Source: Smithellaceae bacterium (lineage in GTDB: Bacteria > Desulfobacterota > Syntrophia > Syntrophales > JAQULV01). From it: DNA of 7,335 nucleotides. The stretch is taken from the NCBI GenBank assembly GCA_028718405.1, contig JAQULV010000058.1, positions 1 to 7,335 of the forward strand. Direction: 5' to 3'. The notes beneath the pieces were generated by a model. It was not told where the DNA came from and did not search any database. It was given only the letters and a program-made list of their open reading frames with translations. Below are positions 1 through 6,334 of the stretch, piece by piece. A program made the translations under genes and the position numbers. Numbering within the stretch: the first letter of the stretch is position 1; every line of letters starts with the position of its first letter.

Positions 1-659
1 TCAAAGCCCAGCAAATGGCCCTCATTGGTTCGTCCCCTGAGGTTATGGTAAGGCTTGAAGAGGGCATCGTCGAGTTACGCCCCATTGCGGGAACGAGGGG
101 GCGCGGTGATACGGAACAGGAGGATCGCCGGCTTTCCCATGAACTCCTGGAAGATGCCAAAGAGAAAGCCGAACATGTGATGCTCGTCGATCTGGGCAGA
201 AACGATCTCGGCAGGATCGCTCGGACAGGATCCGTTCAGGTAAACCAGCTTATGACCGTTGAAAGGTATTCCCACGTTATGCACCTGGTGTCTCATGTTC
301 AGGCACTCCTGGAAAATGACAAAGACTGTTTCGACGTCCTAAAGGCAACTTTTCCTGCCGGAACCCTGAGCGGCGCCCCGAAGATCAGGGCCATGGAGAT
401 AATCGACGAGTTGGAACCCTCGCGGCGCGGTCCCTACGGCGGCGCCGTCGGATATTTCAGTTTTACCGGTAATATGGATTTCTGTATCACGATTCGTACG
501 ATGCTGGCGCGGGAGGGAGGGATTTACATTCAGGCCGGTGCTGGGATTGTCGCCGATTCTGATCCCGAGACGGAGTATCGGGAAACCGTCAACAAGGCGG
601 CCGCGATGGTTAAGGCGATTGATATGGCCGCGCACAATTTTAATATCAAAAGAGATTAG
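1..659 (+). CDS. trpE: Anthranilate synthase component I, 3' partial
   Basis: This is the C-terminal chorismate-utilising domain of anthranilate synthase, which with TrpG makes anthranilate from chorismate and glutamine, the first committed step of tryptophan synthesis. The gene enters from the left edge in the frame starting at base 3; 218 residues are visible, under half of a usual ~500-residue TrpE. The signature blocks run in order: PIAGTRGRG (from about base 81), DLGRNDLGR (about 189), a [11 protein letters not shown] block (about 267), [11 protein letters not shown] followed by [10 protein letters not shown] (about 351), and [17 protein letters not shown] (about 546) with the expected metal-binding glutamates. 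AGTLSGAPK and the adjoining trpG argue for TrpE over the related PabB or isochorismate synthases. The N-terminal part holding the tryptophan feedback site is outside the window, so feedback sensitivity cannot be judged. The internal ATG at base 15 is not the start. The stop lies 11 nt before trpG. Confidence 0.96.
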   Translation, partial: KAQQMALIGSSPEVMVRLEEGIVELRPIAGTRGRGDTEQEDRRLSHELLEDAKEKAEHVMLVDLGRNDLGRIARTGSVQVNQLMTVERYSHVMHLVSHVQALLENDKDCFDVLKATFPAGTLSGAPKIRAMEIIDELEPSRRGPYGGAVGYFSFTGNMDFCITIRTMLAREGGIYIQAGAGIVADSDPETEYRETVNKAAAMVKAIDMAAHNFNIKRD

Positions 660-670
660 CGAGGATCGCC

Positions 671-1240
671 ATGATATTGATGATCGACAACTACGATTCC
701 TTTACCTACAACTTGGTCCAGTACCTGCGGCAGCTTGGGACCGAGGTCCTCGTCCGCAGAAATGACGATATTGACCTTCCCCAGATCGAAGATTTAGCCC
801 CGCAGGCCATATTCATCTCTCCGGGCCCATGCACGCCGAAAGACGCGGGCATAACGGTAGACGTGATTCGACACTTTGCCGATCGTATGCCTATCCTTGG
901 CGTCTGTCTGGGCCATCAATCTATCGGCTACGCTTTTGGGGCGGATATCGTTCGCGCCGACAGGATAATGCACGGCAAGACCTCGCCTATACACAACGAC
1001 GGCAGAACAATCTTCCAAGGTCTGCCTAATCCTTTCCCGGCCGGGCGCTATCACTCGCTGATTATCAAGCGTGAGAGCCTTCCTGCCATTCTTGAGGTCA
1101 GCGCTGAAACGGAAGAGGGAGAGATCATGGGCATCCGCCACCGTCGGCTGCCGGTCGAAGGCATACAATTTCATCCCGAATCCATTCTCACTCCGAACGG
1201 CAAGCGCATTGTGAAGAATTTTCTGGATATGATTAATTGA
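671..1240 (+). CDS. trpG: Anthranilate synthase component II, glutamine amidotransferase
   Basis: This 189-residue class I glutamine amidotransferase releases ammonia from glutamine and channels it to TrpE. The N-terminal [10 protein letters not shown] block (residues 6-15), the SPGP oxyanion-region motif (50-53), the nucleophile C79 in GVCLGHQ, and the H168/E170 pair in FHPES complete the catalytic triad. Length is normal for a free-standing TrpG; there is no fusion to TrpE or TrpD. The ATG at 671 is preceded by GAGGA (661-665) at 5-nt spacing; a second ATG three codons on (680) is less well placed. The same subunit may also serve PabB for folate synthesis in organisms lacking a separate pabA, but that cannot be told here. 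It lies 11 nt downstream of trpE and 11 nt upstream of trpD. Confidence 0.97.
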   Translation: MILMIDNYDSFTYNLVQYLRQLGTEVLVRRNDDIDLPQIEDLAPQAIFISPGPCTPKDAGITVDVIRHFADRMPILGVCLGHQSIGYAFGADIVRADRIMHGKTSPIHNDGRTIFQGLPNPFPAGRYHSLIIKRESLPAILEVSAETEEGEIMGIRHRRLPVEGIQFHPESILTPNGKRIVKNFLDMIN

Positions 1241-1245
1241 AGGAG
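1241..1245 (+). promoter_or_regulatory. Ribosome binding site that fixes the trpD start
   Basis: AGGAG sits directly after the trpG stop codon and 6 nt before the ATG at 1252. It supports that ATG over the in-frame TTG at 1237, which overlaps the trpG stop and would place this site inside the coding region. Confidence 0.8.
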
Positions 1246-1251
1246 CGAACG

Positions 1252-2262
1252 ATGATTAGAGAAGCCATTGAAAAAGTTGTCGGCAGCGTCGATCTGAGCG
1301 AAGGCGAGATGATGGCCGTCATGGACGAAATCATGGAAGGGGCGGCCACCCCCAGCCAGATCGCCGCCTTCATAACCGCCCTTCGTGTCAAAGGGGAAAC
1401 TGTCGAGGAAGTAGCGGGGGCGGCACGGATCATGCGCCAGAAGGCCACCAGAATCGACGCGCGTTCGTCGGTCATCGTTGACACCTGTGGCACAGGGGGC
1501 GATCGCTCGCATACCTTCAACATCTCTACAACCACCGCCTTCGTAGCCGCCGCCGCCGGCATAACCGTCGCCAAACACGGCAACCGCGCCGTCTCCAGCG
1601 GCTGCGGAAGTGCCGATGTTTTGGAAGCACTGGGCGTAAATATCGATGCCGGTCCCGAGGTCGTAGAAGAGTGCATCCAACAGATTGGCATCGGCTTTCT
1701 ATTCGCGCCCAAACTGCACGGCGCGATGAAACACGCCATTGGCCCGAGAAGAGAAATCGGTATTCGTACCATCTTTAACATGCTCGGTCCATTGACGAAT
1801 CCTGCCGGTGCCACTTGCCAACTGATCGGCGTTTACGATCCACGATTGACGGAAATGTTCGCGGGAGTGCTTAACAGGTTGGGAACGAAACGAGCCTTTG
1901 TCGTCCACGGGCTCGACGGGCTCGACGAGGCCACGGTAACAACGGAGACAAGGGTGGCCGAACTGCGAGACGGTATGGTCACCGCCTACAATATTGACCC
2001 AGTCGCGGTATTCGGCGAGCCCTCCGATCCCTTGGAACTTCGCGGCGGCGACGCCACGGAGAATGCCCGGATTACTGCGACCATCCTGTCCGGCGAGCAG
2101 GGCGCACCTCGCCGCATCGTGCTCCTCAACGCTGCCCTCGCCATTATGGCCGCAGAGAAGGCTTCCTCGCTCGCGGAAGGGCTTTCCGTCGCCGCGGAAT
2201 GTATCGACGACGGGCGGGCGATAAAGAAACTTCGCGCTTTGATCGAAATGACCAATCGTTGA
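1252..2262 (+). CDS. trpD: Anthranilate phosphoribosyltransferase
   Basis: This enzyme transfers the phosphoribosyl group of PRPP to anthranilate, giving N-(5'-phosphoribosyl)anthranilate. The 336-residue product matches the usual ~340. It begins with the helical N-terminal domain ([18 protein letters not shown], residues 33-50). The PRPP loop CGTGGD is at 79-84, followed by TFNIST (88-93) and KHGNRAVSS (108-116), and then GSAD (119-122). GPLTNPA (179-185) and the metal-binding D225/E226 in GLDGLDEAT are also present. I chose the ATG at 1252 because AGGAG lies 6 nt before it and the protein then starts as family members do; a five-residue-longer TTG start is possible but unlikely. No trpG domain is fused to it, unlike in enterobacteria. 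It ends 5 nt before trpC. Third-position C and GCC codons look commoner here than in trpC, by eye only. Confidence 0.97.
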   Translation: MIREAIEKVVGSVDLSEGEMMAVMDEIMEGAATPSQIAAFITALRVKGETVEEVAGAARIMRQKATRIDARSSVIVDTCGTGGDRSHTFNISTTTAFVAAAAGITVAKHGNRAVSSGCGSADVLEALGVNIDAGPEVVEECIQQIGIGFLFAPKLHGAMKHAIGPRREIGIRTIFNMLGPLTNPAGATCQLIGVYDPRLTEMFAGVLNRLGTKRAFVVHGLDGLDEATVTTETRVAELRDGMVTAYNIDPVAVFGEPSDPLELRGGDATENARITATILSGEQGAPRRIVLLNAALAIMAAEKASSLAEGLSVAAECIDDGRAIKKLRALIEMTNR

Positions 2263-2267
2263 CGAGA

Positions 2268-3047
2268 ATGATTCTTGACGACATAATTCACACAAAGAAA
2301 GTCGAGTTGGGACGGATGAAAAGCGTCTGTCCGCTTGCCGAGCTGCGAGCAATGATCTCCGATCTTCCTGCGTGCCGCGATTTCAAGCAGGCGATCTCAC
2401 GAAAGGATTGCGCGATCATCGCTGAGATTAAACGTCGCTCTCCTTCCCGCGGCATCCTAAGAGAAGATTTTGACCATCTGCGCATCGCCAATATCTATGC
2501 GTCAAATGGTGCGACCGCCTTGTCAATTCTTACCGATAATAAATTCTTTGGCGGCGACATTTCTTTTCTGTCTCAAATCAGGGACCGCGTGTCTCTGCCG
2601 CTCCTTCGCAAGGATTTCATCATCGACGAATACCAGATATTTCAGTCCCGGGCCATGGGCGCCGATGCCGTTCTTCTTATTGCTGCAATTCTCAGTCCTT
2701 CACAATTGCGCGATTACGGCTCGCTCTCCTTAGAATTGGGCCTTCATCCCCTTTTTGAGATCCACAGCGACGAAGAATTGCAGCCCGTGCTGCAAGCTAG
2801 AGCCGACATCATCGGCATCAACAATCGCGATCTTAAGAACTTCACGACTGATCTTGGCACGGCCGTAAGGATCGCGGCATCCGTTCCTCGCAGCAAGATA
2901 TTGATTTCGGAGAGCGGTGTCCGTAATCGAGGGGATATAGAGATCCTTCAAGAGGCTGGCATTAGAATATTTCTCATTGGCGAGACTCTTATGAACGCCC
3001 CGGACATAGGGTTGAAGTTGAGATCTCTCTTGGGACGGGACCAGTAG
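2268..3047 (+). CDS. trpC: Indole-3-glycerol-phosphate synthase
   Basis: This enzyme cyclises and decarboxylates CdRP to indole-3-glycerol phosphate. It is a 259-residue TIM barrel with the full catalytic set: E53 and K55 in AEIKRRSPS, K115 (general acid) in LLRKDFIID, E164 in FEIHSDEE, N185 in GINNRDL, and E215/S216 in ISESGV. The spacing of these residues matches the well-studied Sulfolobus enzyme with a constant offset. It is monofunctional and not fused to TrpF as in E. coli. The ATG at 2268, 5 nt after the trpD stop, gives the normal N-terminus (ILDDIIHTKKVEL). Its Shine-Dalgarno is weak (a GACGAG stretch), so translation probably depends on coupling to trpD. A TTG at 2259 overlapping the trpD stop is a less likely alternative; starts further upstream would only read trpD in another frame. 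Confidence 0.97.
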   Translation: MILDDIIHTKKVELGRMKSVCPLAELRAMISDLPACRDFKQAISRKDCAIIAEIKRRSPSRGILREDFDHLRIANIYASNGATALSILTDNKFFGGDISFLSQIRDRVSLPLLRKDFIIDEYQIFQSRAMGADAVLLIAAILSPSQLRDYGSLSLELGLHPLFEIHSDEELQPVLQARADIIGINNRDLKNFTTDLGTAVRIAASVPRSKILISESGVRNRGDIEILQEAGIRIFLIGETLMNAPDIGLKLRSLLGRDQ

Positions 3048-3049
3048 CT

Positions 3050-3685
3050 ATGACCTGGATCAAGATCTGCGGTATAACTAACCTGTGGGATGCGGAGGCA
3101 GCCATCCAAATGGGTGCCGATGCTCTGGGGTTCATATTCTTTGAGAAAAGCCCGCGTTTTATTGACTTCGAAAAAGCGCAAACTATCATCTCAAGACTTC
3201 CCACAGACATAACAACTGTCGGCGTTTTTGTGAATGAAATTGCGCAGCGCATCCAGGGGCATTGCCCCTGCAATACTATTCAGCTTCACGGCGACGAATC
3301 CCCAGGGTACTGTGAAGGTTTCGACCCTTTCCGTCTCATTAAGGCCGTCTCGCCAAAGAATCGGGAAGATCTCATCACTTTGGCGTCCTACAAGGTTTCC
3401 GCGTTTCTCGTGGATAGCCGGACGGAAACCCTCTATGGCGGAACGGGACAAACGGCCAACTGGGTTTTGGCTTGCGAGATTGGGAAGAAACACCGGTTGA
3501 TCCTCTCCGGCGGGATCAATGCGGCGAACGTTCGGGACGCTCTAAACAGTGTGAGACCTTGGGGTGTAGACATTAACAGCGGCTGTGAGAATGCGCCGGG
3601 AATCAAGGATCATGAAAAAATGAGACGGATCATATCCCTAATCAGAGAGTCAGATAACCAGTTGGAGAGGCATCGTCATGGGTAA
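3050..3685 (+). CDS. trpF: Phosphoribosylanthranilate isomerase
   Basis: This enzyme performs the Amadori rearrangement of phosphoribosylanthranilate to CdRP, the substrate of TrpC. The 211-residue TIM barrel has the general base C7 in IKICGIT, the [12 protein letters not shown] block (residues 25-36), VGVFVN (57-62), IQLHGDE (77-83), and the general acid D122 in FLVDSR. The phosphate-binding end follows, with LSGGI (152-156) and GVDINSG (172-178) before PGIKD. It starts 2 nt after the trpC stop with only a weak GGGA (3037-3040) upstream. Its last 8 nt overlap trpB. The final residues (QLERHRHG) are encoded by the stretch carrying the trpB ribosome binding site, so this short tail may reflect nucleotide constraint more than protein function. 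Confidence 0.96.
   Translation: MTWIKICGITNLWDAEAAIQMGADALGFIFFEKSPRFIDFEKAQTIISRLPTDITTVGVFVNEIAQRIQGHCPCNTIQLHGDESPGYCEGFDPFRLIKAVSPKNREDLITLASYKVSAFLVDSRTETLYGGTGQTANWVLACEIGKKHRLILSGGINAANVRDALNSVRPWGVDINSGCENAPGIKDHEKMRRIISLIRESDNQLERHRHG
3664..3670 (+). promoter_or_regulatory. trpB ribosome binding site inside trpF
   Basis: GGAGAGG lies 7 nt before the trpB ATG at 3678 and is wholly inside the last codons of trpF. It is the strongest-looking Shine-Dalgarno in the operon, placed at the gene whose product is needed in equal amounts with TrpA, and it supports the overlapping start. Confidence 0.75.
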
Positions 3686-4868
3686 AACGCAACCGGACCG
3701 AAAAGGACATTTTGGAATATTCGGGGGCCGCTATGCCTCCGAAACGTTGATGCCAGCATTACTGGAATTAGAGAAGGCTTATGCCGAAGCCGCTAAGGAC
3801 GAGATCTTCCAAACGGAACTGCGTTATTACCTCAAGCAATACGCCGGCAGAGAAACGCCGCTCTACTTTGCCGAGCGACTCACCGAAGAGCTCGGCGGGG
3901 CAAAGCTTTACTTGAAGCGAGAGGACCTTAATCACACCGGTTCCCATAAGATCAACAATACCCTGGGGCAAGCGCTTCTGGCAAAACGTATGGGGAAGAA
4001 ACACGTTATCGCCGAAACCGGTGCCGGTCAGCATGGCGTCGCTACCGCCACGGTAGCGGCACTTTTCGGCATGTCGTGCCGTATCTTCATGGGTGAAGAG
4101 GATATGTCCCGGCAGGCACCCAACGTTTTTCGCATGAAGATTTTAGGTGCGGAAGTGGTTCCCGTTACCTCCGGTACCAAAACGTTGAAAGACGCCATGA
4201 ACGAAGCGATGCGCCAGTGGGTAACCCACGTACGTGACACCTATTATGTCATCGGCACCACGGCTGGACCTCACCCTTACCCCATGATGGTTCGCAATTT
4301 TCAAAGTGTCATCGGACGTGAGGCGAAACGCCAAATCCTGCGCCGCGAAGCCCGGCTGCCCGATTATCTGATCGCCTGTGTCGGTGGAGGAAGCAACGCT
4401 ATGGGTCTCTTTTATCCCTTCCGCAACGAGCGTGATGTGAAACTTATCGGAGTCGAGGCGGCGGGGATGGGGTTAAGAACTGGCAAGCACGCTGCGAGCA
4501 TCACGGCCGGCAAGATAGGCGTGCTCCACGGGAACCGCACCTATCTGCTGCAAGACAAAGATGGTCAAGTTAATGACGCCTATTCACTTGCTGCCGGCCT
4601 GGATTACCCGGGCGTCGGACCCGAGCACAGCTTCTTTCAGACCTCGGGACGTGCTAGTTACGTGACGATTACGGATCAAGAAGCCATTGCCGCCTTCAAC
4701 TTGCTGTCCCGACTCGAAGGGATTATCCCGGCCCTGGAAAGTTCGCATGCCCTGGCTTACGCAATTAAGATCGCTCCGAAGCTACGGCGTAATGAGGTGG
4801 TCATCGTCAATCTCTCCGGACGGGGGGATAAGGACGCGGAAGTTATCGCGCGCATGATGGAGGCTTGA
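3678..4868 (+). CDS. trpB: Tryptophan synthase beta chain (TrpB1 type)
   Basis: This PLP enzyme condenses indole, tunnelled from TrpA, with L-serine to give L-tryptophan in the alpha2beta2 complex. The 396-residue product has the usual length. It shows the N-terminal [18 protein letters not shown] block, the PLP lysine K91 in HTGSHKINN, catalytic E113 in ETGAGQHG, the phosphate-binding GGGSNA (236-241), D309 in [10 protein letters not shown] and S380 near the PLP pyridine nitrogen in LSGRGDKD. These positions match the Salmonella enzyme with offsets of 3-4. The length, N-terminus and adjacent trpA indicate the ordinary TrpB1 type, not the longer TrpB2. The start ATG lies inside trpF (8-nt overlap) with its own strong ribosome binding site. 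The gene ends 4 nt before trpA. Confidence 0.98.
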   Translation: MGKTQPDRKGHFGIFGGRYASETLMPALLELEKAYAEAAKDEIFQTELRYYLKQYAGRETPLYFAERLTEELGGAKLYLKREDLNHTGSHKINNTLGQALLAKRMGKKHVIAETGAGQHGVATATVAALFGMSCRIFMGEEDMSRQAPNVFRMKILGAEVVPVTSGTKTLKDAMNEAMRQWVTHVRDTYYVIGTTAGPHPYPMMVRNFQSVIGREAKRQILRREARLPDYLIACVGGGSNAMGLFYPFRNERDVKLIGVEAAGMGLRTGKHAASITAGKIGVLHGNRTYLLQDKDGQVNDAYSLAAGLDYPGVGPEHSFFQTSGRASYVTITDQEAIAAFNLLSRLEGIIPALESSHALAYAIKIAPKLRRNEVVIVNLSGRGDKDAEVIARMMEA

Positions 4869-4872
4869 GGAT

Positions 4873-5673
4873 ATGGGCAGAATAGCGGATAAATTTCACC
4901 AGCTTAGGAAAGATAGCGAAAAGGCCCTCGTCGTGTATATCACGGCCGGCGATCCCGATTTGCTCGCCACGGAAGAGATCATCCTTTCGCTGGAAAGGGC
5001 CGGTGCCGATATTATAGAGGTTGGGGTCCCTTTTTCGGACCCGACCGCCGACGGACCTATTATACAGGCCGCTGCGCAACGGGCTCTTCGTTCGGGCACC
5101 AATCTTCGATCGATTCTTGCTATGATAAAGCGCGTACGACAACTTTCACAGATTCCTATCGTTCTGTTCGGATACTACAATCCGATTCATTCTTTCGGAC
5201 AGCAGGCTTTCGCAACGGAGGCAATGAAAGCCGGGGTGGATGGTATTCTGGTTGTGGATCTTCCTCCCGAAGAGGCACAGGAACTGCGCACGTATACCGA
5301 CTGTCTGGGGCTGGAATTCATAACGCTGGTCGCTCCAACGACGGACGATCAAAGAGTAAAGGATATCACGAAGAATGCGGGGGGGTTCGTGTACTATGTG
5401 TCGATCACGGGTGTTACAGGAACATCACGTCCCAGCCCCCAGAGTATCCGGAAAGACGTGGAACGTATACGGAGGGCGACAAATCTTCCTGTGGTGGTGG
5501 GATTCGGCATCACGGACGCGGCGCAGGCATACGACATATCGAGGCTCTCCGACGGCGTGGTTATCGGCAGCGCCCTGGTCCGCACTATTGCCGACTGCCG
5601 GCAAAGGCATGAACTGGCGAAGAAAGCTGTCGCCTATATCAAGGGCATCAAAAAAAAGATGTCCGAGTCATGA
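4873..5673 (+). CDS. trpA: Tryptophan synthase alpha chain
   Basis: This subunit cleaves indole-3-glycerol phosphate to glyceraldehyde 3-phosphate and indole, which passes to TrpB. The 266-residue TIM barrel has catalytic E49 and D60 at the Salmonella positions, in IIEVGVPFSDPTADGP. It also has YITAGDP (22-28), LFGYYNP (98-104), the mobile-loop GVTG (180-183, with T182 matching Salmonella T183), GFGI (210-213) and GSALV (232-236). The ATG at 4873 follows the trpB stop by 4 nt; GGAGG at 4859-4863, at the end of trpB, gives a 9-nt spacing. It is the last gene of the operon. The C-terminus is lysine-rich (KGIKKKMSES) and encoded across a run of eight A, which also forms a small stem-loop (5643-5664). 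The stop is only 28 nt from the end of a convergent gene. Confidence 0.98.
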   Translation: MGRIADKFHQLRKDSEKALVVYITAGDPDLLATEEIILSLERAGADIIEVGVPFSDPTADGPIIQAAAQRALRSGTNLRSILAMIKRVRQLSQIPIVLFGYYNPIHSFGQQAFATEAMKAGVDGILVVDLPPEEAQELRTYTDCLGLEFITLVAPTTDDQRVKDITKNAGGFVYYVSITGVTGTSRPSPQSIRKDVERIRRATNLPVVVGFGITDAAQAYDISRLSDGVVIGSALVRTIADCRQRHELAKKAVAYIKGIKKKMSES

Positions 5674-5701
5674 AATCCACTGCCCAAAGATCAGCGCCTT
5701 C

Positions 5702-6079
5702 TCAAGTTGCGGTATAAACGCCCCGCGCCGTTTTCTTGATCTTCCCCGCTTTTTCAGCCCTATAGATCACGCCCCAGATTTGCCTATCCGTCAGCCCGGA
5801 CTTGGTCTCCAGTTCTGTTGTGCTCATACCTTTCTTACTTCCATAGATCAGATTCAGGATTGTACTTACGTTCGATTCCTTCCTGCTTGGTGTATCTTTC
5901 GCAGGCCGTCCCCTTCTTCTTCCCGGGGTACGCAGAGCCGTCTTGGCATTCGATTCAAGAGGCACAGACGAGATCATTTCCTGAATCTTCACGAAATATT
6001 TTTTTACAAATGCCTCTGATCCCTCGATCTCGAATTCACGGGATTGAGGATTGAATTTGATTCTCGACTTCTCTTCCAT
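5702..6079 (-). CDS. Small putative DNA-binding protein with AT-hook-like segment and winged-helix-like C-terminus
   Basis: I do not recognise a named family. The 125-residue product has three visible parts. Residues 1-38 (IKFNPQSREFEIEG, then SEAFVKKYFVKIQEMI) look like a short beta-hairpin plus helix. Residues 39-70 form a basic, proline- and serine-containing linker with an AT-hook-like GRRRGRPAK (53-61, core RGRP 56-59). Residues 71-124 resemble a winged helix: helix 71-80, helix 86-95 (STTELETKSG), possible recognition helix 96-112 (LTDRQIWGVIYRAEKAG) and a basic wing (KIKKTARGVYT). It is probably a nucleoid-associated or regulatory DNA-binding protein; the function is an inference. The start is well supported: AAGGAG sits 6 nt before the ATG. 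The gene is convergent with trpA (28-nt gap) and divergent from the downstream hydrolase. No evidence links it to tryptophan control. Confidence 0.85.
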   Translation of the reverse strand: MEEKSRIKFNPQSREFEIEGSEAFVKKYFVKIQEMISSVPLESNAKTALRTPGRRRGRPAKDTPSRKESNVSTILNLIYGSKKGMSTTELETKSGLTDRQIWGVIYRAEKAGKIKKTARGVYTAT

Positions 6080-6085
6080 GATGAT

Positions 6086-6091
6086 CTCCTT
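6086..6091 (-). promoter_or_regulatory. Ribosome binding site of the small minus-strand gene
   Basis: On the minus strand AAGGAG lies 6 nt before the ATG at 6079-6077. This strong, well-spaced site is the main reason to treat the small minus-strand frame as a real gene and the overlapping plus-strand frames as shadows. Confidence 0.8.
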
Positions 6092-6144
6092 TTCATTTGC
6101 TTGCTTGACTTTTATCGGGATGGGGATCTTGGATACTACCGATC

Positions 6145-6172
6145 ATTATTGCTTCATAATTATTGTTTCAGT
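6145..6172. repeat. Two-copy tandem repeat, 14-bp period
   Basis: ATTATTGCTTCATA at 6145-6158 is followed directly by ATTATTGTTTCAGT at 6159-6172. The first 12 positions match at 11. On the minus strand this reads as two copies of TGAARCAATAAT. It lies between the minus-strand gene and its predicted promoter, so it would be in the 5' leader or an operator; AT-rich chance similarity is also possible. Confidence 0.55.
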
Positions 6173-6176
6173 ATCA

Positions 6177-6207
6177 TGTACTTTCGCCACCGCCACCGCA
6201 AGGTACA
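6177..6207 (-). promoter_or_regulatory. Hairpin with G-quadruplex-type loop in the predicted leader
   Basis: TGTACTTT (6177-6184) and AAGGTACA (6200-6207) are complementary at 7 of 8 positions and enclose a 15-nt loop. On the minus strand the loop contains GGTGGCGGTGG (6197 down to 6187), four GG runs separated by single bases, the pattern of a two-quartet G-quadruplex. It is a GC-rich island in an AT-rich intergenic region. If the minus-strand promoter proposed at 6228-6256 is right, the element would lie within the mRNA leader, about 100 nt before the start codon. The structure is predicted by eye only. Confidence 0.4.
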
Positions 6208-6227
6208 ACTGTTACATCTACTCTTCT

Positions 6228-6256
6228 ACATTAGATAAAAGGGTCACATGAGTCAA
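6228..6256 (-). promoter_or_regulatory. Possible sigma-70-type promoter for the minus-strand gene
   Basis: On the minus strand TTGACT (6256-6251) matches the -35 consensus at five of six positions. It is followed 17 nt later by TAATGT (6233-6228), which keeps only the first, second and last -10 bases. TCTAAT at 15-nt spacing is an alternative. It would give a leader of roughly 140 nt. The weak -10 keeps confidence low. Confidence 0.35.
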
Positions 6257-6297
6257 TCGATAATTTTTACCATATTTTTGATCTTCGCTCGAAAATA

Positions 6298-6324
6298 TTG
6301 ACTTTTCACGGTGTACCATATAGT
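6298..6324 (+). promoter_or_regulatory. Possible sigma-70-type promoter for the hydrolase gene
   Basis: TTGACT (6298-6303) and TATAGT (6319-6324) each match their consensus at five of six positions, but the spacer is 15 nt, shorter than the usual 17. Transcription would start near 6330-6332, only a few bases before the ATG at 6335, giving a nearly leaderless mRNA. The -35 is one arm of an inverted repeat with the minus-strand -35 at 6251-6256. Confidence 0.35.
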
Positions 6325-6334
6325 TCTCAGAACC

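Noticed and set aside
794..1174. 126-codon minus-strand open frame opposite trpG
   Set aside because: It is a shadow of trpG with low-complexity basic content and no domain.
1237..1251. TTG start giving TrpD five extra residues
   Set aside because: It overlaps the trpG stop and would put the AGGAG site inside the gene; the ATG at 1252 is ideally spaced from that site.
1699..2352. 217-codon minus-strand open frame opposite trpD
   Set aside because: It lies opposite a clearly conserved coding region and has no family resemblance; it is a shadow of GC-rich codon use.
5686..5743. AAAGATCA ... TGATCTT inverted repeat as a bidirectional terminator
   Set aside because: The arms are only 7 bp and AT-rich, about 43 nt apart, and no T-run follows on either strand at the right distance.
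5375..6019. Long plus-strand open frame across the end of trpA and the convergent gene
   Set aside because: It overlaps trpA in another frame and is antisense to the small gene; its protein is Arg/Ser/Pro-rich with no recognisable motif and no ribosome binding site was seen.
6114..6143. ATCGG ... CCGAT inverted repeat
   Set aside because: Arms of 5 bp with a 20-nt loop are expected by chance and nothing else supports a structure.
6044..6251. Two small plus-strand frames in the intergenic region
   Set aside because: They overlap the start of the minus-strand gene, lack a Shine-Dalgarno, and the hydrophobic translations come from AT-rich leader DNA.
6311..6334. GTG start for the hydrolase
   Set aside because: The extra eight residues do not resemble family N-termini, there is no ribosome binding site, and they fall within the proposed promoter.
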